Shown in pieces: positions 1 to 9,650 of a stretch of DNA of 64,000 bases. A model generated the notes under the pieces. It made no database searches. It was not told the DNA's origin and saw only the letters and a program-made list of their open reading frames with translations. The DNA is taken from assembly GCA_028829895.1 (NCBI GenBank), contig CM054181.1, forward strand, positions 15,222,001 to 15,286,000, given 5' to 3'. Source of the DNA: Sinotaia quadrata. Taxonomy: Eukaryota; Mollusca; Gastropoda; Architaenioglossa; Viviparidae. Position 1 is the stretch's first letter, and every line of letters begins with the position of its first letter. The translations under genes were made by a program, and so were the position numbers.

Positions 1-87
1 AGAAGTAATATTAGCAACGCCCACATGCTTTTCTTCATGATGTTTCTAAAACGAGAAATAGACAAACACAATTGAACAAATGAGAAA

Positions 88-93
88 TTTATT
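88..93 (-). promoter_or_regulatory. polyadenylation signal AATAAA of the candidate minus-strand gene
   Basis: The plus strand reads TTTATT, i.e. AATAAA on the minus strand, about 190 nt downstream of the candidate stop codon at 283-281. Spacing and orientation fit a short 3' UTR. In AT-rich DNA this hexamer is common by chance, so it counts only together with the two exons and the promoter. Confidence 0.4.
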
Positions 94-280
94 TCAAATG
101 TACATGTAAATCTATACTAATGTAAAACCTAATATTGGTTAATAAATAACTTGTGATAAAATGTATTCAATAATTTCCTTTGAATGAACATGTTAAGCTG
201 TACTAATGTGACTGTAAAGAGATCAAGTGTATAGGGAATTATACACTGAATGAAAAGCATCATTCTTGAATGTTTTACGG

Positions 281-466
281 TCATGCATTTCTTCTTTCTA
301 TTTTGTTGTCTTCTTCATCTCTGTTGGAATCTTCAATGTTGTTTTCATCTTGAGAAATGTCTGTGATCAAAGCATGAAGTCGTCTCATCTGGCTAATATC
401 TACCATGGAAATCCCAATGGTGGTGAGAGTGGGGATGTCTACTATGTCTCTAGTGCCAGGTGAATC
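281..466 (-). CDS. candidate terminal coding exon of a small minus-strand gene (unrecognised)
   Basis: Read on the minus strand, an acceptor TAATCTAG is followed at 466 by 61 open codons in phase 0 and a TGA at 283-281. The exon begins DSPGTRDIVDIPTL, continues with a mixed hydrophobic stretch (VDISQMRRLHALITDIS), and ends in a very acidic tail rich in D, E and N that closes with KIERRNA. It matches in phase with the donor after 2106. Composition is ordinary protein-like and not repeat-derived, unlike the surrounding DNA. I do not recognise the family. The acidic C-terminus suggests a soluble protein, which is inference. The plus-strand frame here is a shadow. Confidence 0.5.
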   Translation of the reverse strand, partial: DSPGTRDIVDIPTLTTIGISMVDISQMRRLHALITDISQDENNIEDSNRDEEDNKIERRNA

Positions 467-759
467 CTAGATTACTCAGCAGACAGCATACACGAGTGAA
501 ATGAACCCTGGTATCTTATTGTCTGTTATGAACTATCCACACTTGTTTTCTACATCATGACATATGGTGGCCCTACAGAACAGGACATGAACATTCATTT
601 ATCTCTTATCTTTTATTTTCAAGCTCTATGAAGAAAACTATAAAATTTAATCAGAGATTGTTCCCTCAAAGTAATCATCGTTAATGCTGATTGTATGAGA
701 AAACGTCAACATTTACTTAGAATATACATGTCCGTTAATTTTGTTAATATAGAGATCAT

Positions 760-2060
760 TACAGCAGCAGTCAGCCAGGCAAGCATTTATTATGTCATAC
801 ATATGTAAACAGAGAGTTGTGGTAAGCATATATTACGTCATACATATGTAACTAGATAACTGTGGTAAGGCAGTAATCAGATTTGGGTTAGTCACATAGA
901 TGTGGGCAGACAATGAGATCAGATAACCCGTGGGCAGATTTTCATTAGTCAGATAAACGTAGTCAGGCAGTGGTCAATCTGAACCTCATGATCACGAAGT
1001 GATTAGTCAATTAGCTCTAATTAGACTATTGTTGTTTGATATCGATCAGTCAGGTAACAGTAATAATATATTTGTAGCCAGACAGTGATCAGAGAAACAG
1101 ATGTGTCTAATAATAATCAGTCAGATTGTGATCAGATTTTGAGCAGTCAGACAGTGGTCAATCATATATCAATGGCTAGTCATCTGCAATCTGATGCTTA
1201 GGGTCACTCAATGTTTGCTCAGACAAATTTGATCAGGCAGTGATCAGTCAAACAACGGAGGTCATACTGCAATTAACTATTTATGGTCGGCAGCACACAA
1301 TCAAGCACCTTTGTCAGACAGTGATTAGGAATACAGTTGTAATCAGACAACCGTTTTCAGAGAGATATCAGTGAGATAGTTGTGAACAGACTGTGATTAG
1401 GTAGACAACTGTAATCATACATTTCCAACAAGAGCTTATAATTAATACAGCTACCAATCAGACACGTGTTGTCAGAACGTGGTTTGTTATACAAATATTA
1501 TCATACATTTGCAGCTAGAAGGTATAATTAATACAGCTACCAATTAGACTCATGTCGTCAGAACGTGATTAGTCAGGCAACTAGACAGTGTTTAGTCAGA
1601 CAACTGAGGTCATAGACAGTGTTTAGTCAGACAACTGAGGTCAGGTCATAGTGTTTAGTCAGACAACTGAGGTCATATAGAGTGTTTAGTCAGACAAATG
1701 TGTGCATAGTGTTTAGTAAGACAACTGAGGTCAGGTCATAGACAGTGTTTAGTCAGACAACTGAGGTCAGGTCATAGACAGTGTTTAGTCAGACAACTGA
1801 GGTCAGGTCATAGTGTTTAGTAAGACAACTGAGGTCAGGTCATAGACAGTGTTTAGTCAGACAACTGAGGTCATAGACAATATTTAGTAGGACAACTGTG
1901 TGCATAATGTATAGTCAGATAACCATTTTCCTAGACATTTTTTAGTCAGACTTCCTGATAATGATCAATCAGACATCTACAGTTTACGGCGTCGAGTCGA
2001 ACAGATATAGTCAGACGGCAATCAGCTGTAAACATGCTTTTGTATCAGACATTCAGCAAT
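760..2060. repeat. degenerate AGTCAGACA-rich tandem repeat, regular 36-bp array at 1588-1905
   Basis: The stretch is built from variants of AGTCAGACAACTGAGGTCA. From about 1588 to 1905 it becomes a regular array of roughly 36 bp (a 31-bp variant lacks one GGTCA), and on either side it decays into scattered CAGTCAGAC words. If the minus-strand gene is real, this is its intron between 2105 and 467. No coding potential is seen. Confidence 0.85.
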
Positions 2061-2105
2061 CAGACAACTCCTCAGTAAATCTCCGTATACGTAATGAGAC
2101 TTTAC

Positions 2106-2294
2106 CACATCATTGAAGATATGTTTCCCATGTTCATCAAACAAATAGAGACTCTTCCTTCTTCCTTCTAGCAAAAAGACTGCATTCTTGAACAAAGTTG
2201 CTGTTACAAAAGCTTGATGTTACATGGAGAGAAATGTTTCTTTGTCTTTGTCAGATGGCCACACTGTTTGACATGAGGTCATAACAGCAGCCAT
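2106..2294 (-). CDS. candidate first coding exon of the minus-strand gene, with one in-frame TAA
   Basis: From an ATG at 2294-2292 in a strong Kozak context (AAACATGGC), the minus strand reads MAAVMTSCQTVWPSDKDK and on to codon 24. It meets TAA at 2222-2220, then stays open in the same frame for 38 more codons (ending GKHIFNDV) to a GTAAAG donor after 2106. The donor is phase 0 and fits the acceptor at 466. Joined, the two exons would give about 124 residues, with codon 25 being the stop. An alternative acceptor (GTAACAG, exon start 2200) would bypass the stop but needs another upstream exon. Possible explanations are a null allele or sequencing error (one base from CAA), a pseudogene, readthrough, or a 24-codon upstream ORF. 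Product not recognised. Confidence 0.45.
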
Positions 2295-2380
2295 GTTTCT
2301 CAAAGTGTTCCCATTTTTCTTTCAGGTGTTATGTCTCTCAGATGTTGGTTTACTCTCTCTCAGATTTAGCCTTCAGTCCT

Positions 2381-2439
2381 CCTTATTTATACAATTTTGA
2401 GAACTGTAGAACGAACTGTAGAACCTTCTAGAAGTTTCA
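2381..2439 (-). promoter_or_regulatory. heat-shock-type promoter: four-unit HSE plus TATA box
   Basis: Positions 2421-2438 read GAACCTTCTAGAAGTTTC, four perfectly alternating nGAAn/nTTCn pentamers, the consensus for trimeric heat-shock factor. Further GAA units precede it (GAACTGTAGAACGAACTGTAGAA from 2401). On the minus strand the HSE is followed by TATAAATA at 2391-2384. That predicts a start near 2355-2362 in a GAGAGAG stretch, about 65 nt upstream of the ATG at 2294. The order HSE, TATA, start, ATG with these spacings is that of metazoan heat-inducible genes. Regulation by heat is inference. Confidence 0.65.
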
Positions 2440-2503
2440 GTCATGTGACGGGTTTTGTCCTTGAAAGTTTATTTTTATTCGTGCGGGTCGCTCTCTTGAC
2501 CGT

Positions 2504-2600
2504 CACTTCTAATACGCATTGACTTTCTTTTTCGTAAATAACACTGACCCTGGTCACTTCTACTACACATTGGTTTTCTTCGTAAATAACATGTGCGCAT
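2504..2600. repeat. two tandem copies of a 51-bp unit
   Basis: CACTTCTAATACGCATTG at 2504 recurs as CACTTCTACTACACATTG at 2555, and both are followed by a TTTTTCGTAAATAACA-type segment. A third, weaker copy follows (GCGCATTAGC near 2596). The repeats lie upstream of the HSE promoter in minus-strand terms. Confidence 0.6.
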
Positions 2601-2698
2601 TAGCTTTCTCCTTCATAAAGAAGTATGCATGTACACACACACACACACCCGTATCTATAAATCTAAATACAACCTATTCATTTTCACTCATATACTTT

Positions 2699-2816
2699 GG
2701 TCACGTGATTTACCATACGGTCGGCGGTTCTCCACTCCTGTACGCGACGCACTGCGATAAATAAATGCAGGTGAAACTTAACTGTGTAAAAGACTACTTG
2801 GGTCACGTGATTTACC
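2699..2816. promoter_or_regulatory. duplicated E-box GGTCACGTGATTTACC
   Basis: The 16-mer GGTCACGTGATTTACC occurs identically at 2699-2714 and 2801-2816, around the palindromic CACGTG core bound by bHLH-ZIP factors. The surrounding 2690-2880 is unusually rich in CpG for this window (CGGTCGGCGG, ACGCGACGC). It may be a distal promoter segment of the minus-strand gene. Assignment to a gene is inference. Confidence 0.4.
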
Positions 2817-3364
2817 TTTAAAAAAACGGTGTCTCGATGCCTTGCGGTCCCGGGAATTGTTCCACACACAGAGCTCCTTCAGTTTCCGACCGTCTGTTAG
2901 TGTAGCACTGATTTAACGTCTTCGAGAAATTATGTCATACGTAGAGTTAAACTGTAATCTAATCGTCGATCCAATGACGTACAGTTTCTATGATTCGTTA
3001 GTTGTTTCTTGCTTTTCTTGAATTTTGATTGGATTTTTTTTTTTTAATATTTTGTTTTTAGCAATGATACACTTGCGTAGAAACAATTTTTTGACTGTCA
3101 CTCGTTTGCAGTTGTTTTTATTTACCGCATATTTATTTAAACAAGTTTTTATGTTATATTCAAAACAAGTCGTTTGTAGCAGCATTTCTATTAGCATTTT
3201 GTACTTTTATATTTTTGTGAATAGACAAGCACAGGATTCAAATTTAAAGCCGAATAAATGCAATAGAGAACTTGGCCTGAACGTGCCTGAAATTATTGTG
3301 AAAATATATTAATTATAGTTTTATTAATTAACCTCCTTCAAACCACAGTACACACAAACACACA

Positions 3365-3365
<1 letters not shown>

Positions 3366-3448
<83 letters not shown>
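3366..3448. repeat. (CT)n(CA)n microsatellite
   Basis: A CT run of about 30 bp passes directly into about 25 CA dinucleotides. It borders the 3' end of the GPCR relic. Confidence 0.95.
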
Positions 3449-3451
<3 letters not shown>

Positions 3452-3549
3452 TTACGAACAAAAGTATGTGTTCAAATTTAGACGCAAATAAATAGATACA
3501 TACGTGTGCATATTTAAGCACAAATGTATACAAACTTACATGTACATAT

Positions 3550-4033
3550 CTAGACAAAACTTAAATACGACAGCATCGTACAGATCTCTCCGATTGGCAT
3601 AATATGGGACCACGTATATGTCAAAGGGGAGAGAACAAAGAAAATTGTTGAAGCATAAATCAGAGTAATCGTTATTGACGACGTTTTCCTTTTTCGACGT
3701 GCAAGGTAGTTTTGGTGAGCATCGCACACGCTCATATTCTTCACCGATGCAGCCAGACTCCACACTAGCACAGTGTTGCAGATGATCAGGAGCACGCACG
3801 GCATGAAAGAAGCAACGACGAAATCCGTCCACAACCATACTTCAGTTAAGAAAAAGAAATACTCCGAACTCCTTGGAGAACACTTGTACTATTGTCCGGG
3901 ACACTCAGCTCGTATCCCTCAAAGAAATGACTGTTGAGCAAAATCACAAAAATTACTAATATTCCTACAAAAATCTCTGACCGTTTCTGCGAACACATTA
4001 AGCTGACACGATGCGGCCAGACAACAGACATTG
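3550..4033 (-). pseudogene. rhodopsin-type GPCR fragment (TM3 end to TM6), truncated and frameshifted
   Basis: On the minus strand, 4033 downward encodes RAMSVVWPHRVSLMCSQKRS, the cytoplasmic end of TM3 and intracellular loop 2 as in molluscan/annelid peptide or orphan GPCRs. It is followed by a TM4-like segment (IFVGILVIFVILL) and an extracellular loop. The frame then shifts around 3880-3890: reading resumes as YFFFLTEVWLWTDF, TM5 (FMPCVLLIICNTVLVW), a basic third loop (ARRKRK) and TM6 (ITLIYASTIFFVLSPL). It ends at a stop at 3552-3550 without TM7. TM1-2 and most of TM3 are absent: upstream sequence switches at about 4034 to an interspersed repeat. Two truncations plus a frameshift make this a pseudogene. 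Confidence 0.75.
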
Positions 4034-4176
4034 CTCGCCAAGTGAGAGAGATGAGTGGTGTCTTCAGGAGAATTATTAAAAACATAAATTAAGATTATCT
4101 TCACTTGCAATTAGTTATGAATTGATTAAATAATAATAATAATGACCATAACCAATATGTAGGGTGGCGTTGTGTT
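4034..4176 (+). mobile_element. 3' part of interspersed repeat family 1
   Basis: From CCAAGTGAGAGAG through GAATTATTAA, CATAAATTAAGATTATCTTC, an AATAAT tract and GGTGGCGTTGTGTTACAT, this matches the 3' half of the copies at 29,966-30,300 and 40,371-40,620, and the reverse complement of 6,508-6,740. Its left edge coincides with the point where the GPCR homology ends, so this copy truncates the pseudogene. Class unknown. Confidence 0.65.
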
Positions 4177-4332
4177 ACATATATATTCATGCCATCACAA
4201 CTATGCCTAACACAATCATAATTAGTCATACTATAACTGGAATTTAAGTTTTGATGCTGGCATAAAATGTTTAAGTGCTAACTGCAAAGTCAGATTACCA
4301 GAATAATTTGAGAAATATATCAATTAACATGC

Positions 4333-4378
4333 ATAAGAAGGAATTAACAATATATATATATTGTTAATTCCTTCTTAT
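4333..4378. repeat. perfect 46-bp palindrome
   Basis: Each arm is 23 bp with no spacer. The left arm begins ATAAGAAGGAATTAACAATA and the centre is ATATATAT. It could extrude a cruciform or a hairpin. It sits between family-1 repeat sequence and a degenerate TG array, and the adjoining TATCAATTAACATGCATAA recurs at the family element near 39,250. Confidence 0.9.
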
Positions 4379-4379
4379 A

Positions 4380-4770
4380 TAATGTATATTGTGTAATGTA
4401 ATGGAGGGATGAATGTAATGTGTGCATATTGTGTGCATAGTATGTATAGTGTGTGATGTATGTAGAGTGAGTAATATGCGTATGGTGTGTATAATGTTGT
4501 GTATAGTGTGCGTATTGTATGTGATGTGTATAGTGTGTGCAATGTGCATGATGTAAGTATAGTTTGTGTAATGTATGTGTGATGTTTACATAGTGTGTGT
4601 ATAGTGTGTAAGCAATGTGCATGTGTCTAATGTATGTGTGATGTGTGTATAGTGTGTACATTGTTTATAGTGTCCGTATGATGTATGCGATGCGTATATA
4701 GTATACTTGTAATGAGTGTGTAATTGTTATATGTGTAAAGTGTACTTGATGCATGTATAGTGTGTGTGCG
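4380..4770. repeat. degenerate TGTGTAGTGTATG-type low-complexity tract
   Basis: The tract is made of TGTGTATAGTGTGTG/ATGTATGTGATG words without a fixed period. Long open frames on the minus strand (YTHHTHYIH-type) are artefacts of the repeat. Confidence 0.85.
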
Positions 4771-4993
4771 AAGGAAGAAACGGCAAAAGTGAGTCAGAAG
4801 AGAATGAATGTGAAAGTGTGAGAGAGTGTCTAATGGACATCGAGTGCACGATTACATCCACACACTTGTGCACGCTGTCCTGACACATTTTTATTACATC
4901 TACACCTGTCCTGTCAAATACACGATTTCATCTACACATTCGTGACACTGTCTTGCCAAATACTCTACGTGTTCAGACCTCGCGCATCAAACT

Positions 4994-5275
4994 AAATGCA
5001 AGATAAAGAAATGTAGACAGATTAGATCATACAGCGTTTTAAATGCAAGATAAAGAAATGTAGACAGATTAGATCATACAGCGTTTTAAATGCAAGATAA
5101 AGAAATGTAGACAGATTAGATCATACAGCGTTTTAAATGCAAGATAAAGAAATGTAGACAGATTATATCATACAGCGTTTTAAATGCAAGATAAAGAAAT
5201 GTAGACAGATTAGATCATACAGCGTTTTAAATGCAAGATAAAGAAATGTAGACAGATTAGATCATACAGCGCTTA
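4994..5275. repeat. 47-bp tandem repeat, 6 copies
   Basis: Exact 47-bp units starting AAATGCAAGATAAAGAAATG begin at 4994, 5041, 5088, 5135, 5182 and 5229. Only one or two substitutions are seen (AGATTATATC in copy 4, a diverged 3' end in copy 6). The near-identity implies recent amplification or homogenisation. Confidence 0.95.
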
Positions 5276-5699
5276 GAATGCAACTCGTGACCGCTCGGTC
5301 CATTACTCTCCTGAATATAGGCCTAGAAGTCAAATGGCAATGCGCGCTGCCATAACTATTATAAACTTAGGCCTATATTTTTGTGGCTATCTTTGTACAT
5401 GCACACCAGTCAAACTTAGGAAAAGGTAGTCATCTGTTAAACGAATGCGTTAATTCTAACCCAGCTTGTTGTCTCATCTCACTTTCAAAATATTTTTTTA
5501 AGATTCCGCACTGTTTATTAGCCTAGTAAATATTTTCCTCTCTTTAAAGTTTCTCTTTGTTTGCTACCTCAAGTTAAAAGTAACCGTAGGATTTGAGTGA
5601 TTTATTTTTGATATATGTCCGCTTTCCATGCTCTTTAATTTCGAGAATGCATCATATCTATGAGTGACATTCATATTCTTCTGGCAATCGATGCACAAA

Positions 5700-5985
5700 C
5701 ACATGCACAACATACACGCACATACATACACACAAATACACACAGATACAGACAGATACAAACAGATATGTAAAGACACACATATGTGTGCCAAAGACAC
5801 ACAAAGACGTACACACACAGACATAAACACAGACACATACAATCACAGATATACAGAGGCACGCAAAGGCATACACAGACATACAGACAGACACACACAC
5901 ACACACTGACATACGCACAGACTCACAAAGATACATTCGCAGCGAGACACAGACTCATTCACACAGACAGACACACACATACATT
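5700..5985. repeat. imperfect (CA)n/(CACAGA)n tract
   Basis: CACACA, ACACAGACA and ATACACA words alternate over nearly 300 bp. Open frames here in both strands have only H/T/R/D or C/V residues and are rejected as genes. Confidence 0.9.
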
Positions 5986-6115
5986 AAATTTTACTAAATA
6001 AAAGTAAAGCATTTGTGCATCCTTTGATTTTCTTTTTAAAATTGTTTTGCTTTAATAATTGTAATATTCTTCTTTCTCGACCTCATGCAGAAAATTCTTA
6101 AAGTCGAAAATACTG

Positions 6116-6507
6116 AATCTAGGGCCAATTTTGAGAACTTAAAACAGACCATATCACCCAACCTTTCCATATTCTCTACTGACTACTGTTCACATGGAAT
6201 CAAACAAAAATCTCTTTTATGACGACGACGGTGGTGGTGACGAAGGTTTTGATGATAAATTTAGCGATCAAAGTCAATACTGCATTTTTCAGCATTTTAT
6301 GTTTTTCTTTAAAAGTCTTTCTTGTCATTGGTGCATGTCGGCAATTCGGCACTGATATCCAGCGGCACTCTTCGGTTGCCGTAAGGGGAGACAATGTTAT
6401 TAAAAGTATGACTTGTAGCTGAGTTCTTTCCCCTTTTCTACTGCGCTGCCACATCGTACCAAAGGGATCGGCGCAATCAATTCAAAAGAGCATTGTACGT
6501 TTAAAGA
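6116..6507 (+). mobile_element. interspersed repeat family 2, copy A
   Basis: This is a diverged direct copy of 39,290-39,690. Shared blocks include TTTTGAGAACTTAAAACAG, CCATATCAC.CAACCTTTCC, TGTTCACATGGAATCAAACA, TATTTAGCGATCA-type words, CCAGCGGCA.TCTTCGGTT, CCGTAAGGGGAGACAATGT and GAGTTCTT.CCCCTTT. Similarity stops near 6507, where the inverted family-1 copy begins. No intact ORF and no identifiable terminal repeats, so class unknown. Confidence 0.8.
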
Positions 6508-6740
6508 TAACACGTTTATGTCTATTAATAATTCTCCTAGGGGACACCACTCGTCTCTCACTTGGCGGATTACACAGATTTAGTAAAACTAAAAGTCTTC
6601 TCTCTCTCACAATAATAAGACAGACATCTTATTGTCACACAATACTTTCGTAGGTAAAATCGTCTTACTAAAGGTGTAATAAAAATCCATCTTTATTTAT
6701 ATTTAACGAGCCCCCAACCACCCACTATTACTCCAGCATA
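6508..6740 (-). mobile_element. interspersed repeat family 1, inverted copy
   Basis: The reverse complement aligns with 29,990-30,220: GGAG.A.TAGTGGGTGG, AAAGATGGATTT, CCTTTAGTAAGACG.TTT, ATTGTGTGACAATAA, then CGCCAAGTGAGAGACGAGTG and GAGAATTATTAA. It abuts family-2 copy A directly. Confidence 0.75.
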
Positions 6741-8765
6741 TAGTGTCACGACCACCCTCTCCTCTCTTGCGAAAGTGGGGGTGGGTGATTGCCAACATCA
6801 ACGTTGGATCTTGTGTAGATGGAATTACAAGATCCCACACAGAGACAACAATGATATCTGTCTGTATAGAGCGTTTTTACTCTGTGTGTGGGTTACGTTT
6901 GTTGACGTGTGTATGTGTGCAAGTGTGTGAATGGGATTGTTCGAGTGTAGACGGTACAGACAATACAACATGAAAGACAAAGACAGGACAAAACCGTACT
7001 TGCTCTCTCAAAACTCCAAATTCAAGTGATCAGACAATAGAATTCTCTATAGCAGGTAAACTTTTAATCACAGTCCATTGGCTGGTCCCATTCTCGTAAA
7101 TCATAACCATTGGATAATAAAAACTACTCACCCAGTTGGGATTAGTTTTGCATTACATCAGCAATTTCTAGCATACTCTCAACTCGAGTGTTTACTCCAA
7201 CTCAGTCTTCTTATGTGTTGTCTTCGCGGCTCAGTGCTCGGTCAACGGTCAAAATTGATGATAAGGTACAAAAGCCTAGGGATTTAAAATCAATCATCCG
7301 GAGCTCTTTGACACTTTTTCAGACAAAATAGTATCACTTCTAGTAATCGTTATGGGGGGGGGGGGAAGCATAATTTTCAAAGGAATACAGTTCAGGGCCG
7401 AAGGGAAAAATTCAGTATTAAAAGGCATAGGCAAAACCATATATCTTCGACAGTTATACAACGGTTGTCCAACTGCATTCGTTTTACCGGCAATAATAAA
7501 ATCAATAAGTAGTTCACAGAAAAGTGTTTGAACTGTTTGGTGGGCCCAAAGTGACGTCAAGTGGCGTCTGTCTGTCGGGCCCAATTACGCGCTCATCGCA
7601 AACTGCCATGTAGTAATCTGAAAGGTCATTTTAAATGAGGGTATAGTACTACTTAGGGCAATCCAGACCACGGGTAGCGGTCATCGGTCCTTATATGGAT
7701 GGGATTTGGGGTAGACTATTTTTTTTTTTTGCGTAAAGTGGAAGTGTGGCTATATAGTGCCTTATCGTGTCATGTGTAATGCTATTGTGGTCGATGTGTT
7801 TCATTTTAAAAGAAATACCAATTCAGCAGAAGTTTCATTGTACCATTAATAAATCTTAGAGAAAGAAAACAAATGACAAAAATTTATTCACACAAAAAAA
7901 ATTAATAATTTAAGACTGCCTAGTTACTAAATATTGTGTACCTTATAAATACGATAACGCAGGGTGTGAAGCTAAACTGCTGAGTGACTTGTTCTTAATG
8001 TTTACTTAATGTTTTGTACACCCATATAAAGGTCAAGGCTAAGATATACGCTTATCTCTACCAGGAAGCAAAGTAGATTGTAGAAAACAGTCTACTCATA
8101 CCTCAATGCCACGTTTGGAATGCAATTCTAGGCACGTACACCATACTTACAAAAACAATTTTGAATAACACACATAAAAACTACACACGTGTTGTTAAAA
8201 GACTTCCAAAGTCCAAGTCGTGAATAGCTTATAGCCCCAGAGATCTGGACACTTTGGAAGCAATCGTACATGGTCAGGAATTTCAACAACAACAACAAAA
8301 AAAACATTCATACAGACATATTTAAAATAAGCTACCTTCATGTATCTTCATTTGCGAATGATATGCACACAATCGAATGAATACACACTGTAAGGAATTC
8401 TGTTTAAAATTGTTTTATTCCGATGTCATCTTCATTATTTGTAATGACAAATGTAGAAGCATGTAAAGTGCTTGCGCACTCATTTAATTTAACATTTGGA
8501 CAAGATGTAATAACATAATAGGCATGGCAAATTAAAGACTCATTTTTTGTTGGGTTTTTTGTGCTGAAGTGTGTGTGTGTGTGGGGGGGGGGTTGCAGGC
8601 GGTGCTTTTTTTTGCTCGGTACATCTGTGAACTACAGAGGAGTCTTAATAAGTCACGGTTAACAAACAGATTTCGACCAGAGAAATATTTCAGACATGGA
8701 TCGCAGATTATAACATGAGCAATTACAGCTTGCGGTATTCCGGATACAAGTGTTACTGTCTAGAC
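6741..8765. other. gene-free stretch, nothing recognised
   Basis: There are open frames up to about 96 codons at 7,078-7,287 (+) and 7,294-7,584 (-), but neither has a recognisable motif or flanking splice context. A 13-G run lies near 7,353. GGGCCCA at about 7,543 and GGGCCCA at 7,576 flank a short CpG-containing segment (TGACGTCA, a CRE core). No promoter or exon can be supported. Confidence 0.5.
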
Positions 8766-8923
8766 CAGCCTTTCTCATAAGCTTTTGATACTGGAGAAAT
8801 CCTTGAACCAGGTCTCCAGGAAGCCCTCGTTAAAAATTACGATATCTACTATGCTTAGTTTTATTATTTTGTCAATCACGGGGAATCCCTAGTGATTCGT
8901 GGGACCATGGTTGATAAACTCTG
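8766..8923. mobile_element. hAT-like MITE (about 158 bp), degraded
   Basis: The right end, read as reverse complement, begins CAGAGTTTATCAACCATGGT and continues with CCCACGAATCACTAGGGATT. That is the arrangement typical of hAT (Charlie-type) termini, CAG.G.TT.TCAACC followed by a short internal palindrome. The left end begins CAGCCTTTCTCATAAGC. Candidate 8-bp target duplications GTCTAGAC and TTGTAGGC agree at 5 of 8 positions. No transposase. Old and diverged. Confidence 0.45.
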
Positions 8924-9101
8924 TTGTAGGCACAAATTAGTAGCCATTTTAATTACGAATATTAGATCCCGATAAATAAGGAAATGTACACTACACAACG
9001 TACAGGACGATGTTAAAGTTACACACTTGCTAGTTAATGAGGCCAACTTTTAGATTTGAAAGGAAATTATCATTCGGCCACATTCAGATATTTGTGGTAA
9101 T

Positions 9102-9560
9102 TCACTGCAAACTAGCCAGTCTAAGAAATGAAGGCAGATTTAGACCAGTACTTGGCAAGCAAGAAAGAGATTTAGACCAGTAATCTGCAAGCAAGAAAGG
9201 CAGAGTGCTCTGCCCGCAAAAGAGAAAGGCGGATTTAGACAAGTACCCTGCACACAAGAAAATAACGGCAAATTGTGACGTTGTGCTGGGAGATGGACAA
9301 GATATAGAATTCTCCACCACCCCGGGCCGCCCGTAGCCTGAGGCTAATCCCCAAGACACACCTGATGGCTGGCAACACATGTTAGAAAGATGAATGATAG
9401 ACAATGTAGAATAGAAGAGTGATAGTTAGTTATAGAAGATAACTCGAACTCCCTGATACATACAACCAGAATAGTAAGTAAATAGACAGTTTAGTTTAGT
9501 AAGTAAATACAAAAAGACTACAACATATAACATGTAAGTTAATCTAATACAAGTGGTCTA
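9102..9560. repeat. short diverged repeats of a GATTTAGACCAGTA unit
   Basis: Three to four copies of GATTTAGACCAGTACTTGGCAAGCAAGAAAG-like segments (about 50 bp apart) lie at 9,137-9,265, then unique sequence. No gene recognised. Confidence 0.55.
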
Positions 9561-9650
9561 TGTATCAACAATAAATGTATTCAACAAGAAAATAACATAA
9601 GACACCATGGTTACTGTGAAACGGGCACGCCACTTAGTTGATGAAGATAA

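Noticed and set aside
3998..4110. Second minus-strand open frame overlapping the GPCR relic
   Set aside because: It is a shadow frame: the GPCR-like residues are in the overlapping frame, and this one has none.
4344..4661. 105-codon minus-strand frame rich in Y, T and H
   Set aside because: Produced by the TGTGTAG low-complexity tract; no start context or splice context.
5564..6001. Cys/Val-rich and His/Thr-rich open frames on both strands
   Set aside because: Artefacts of the CA/CACAGA repeat.
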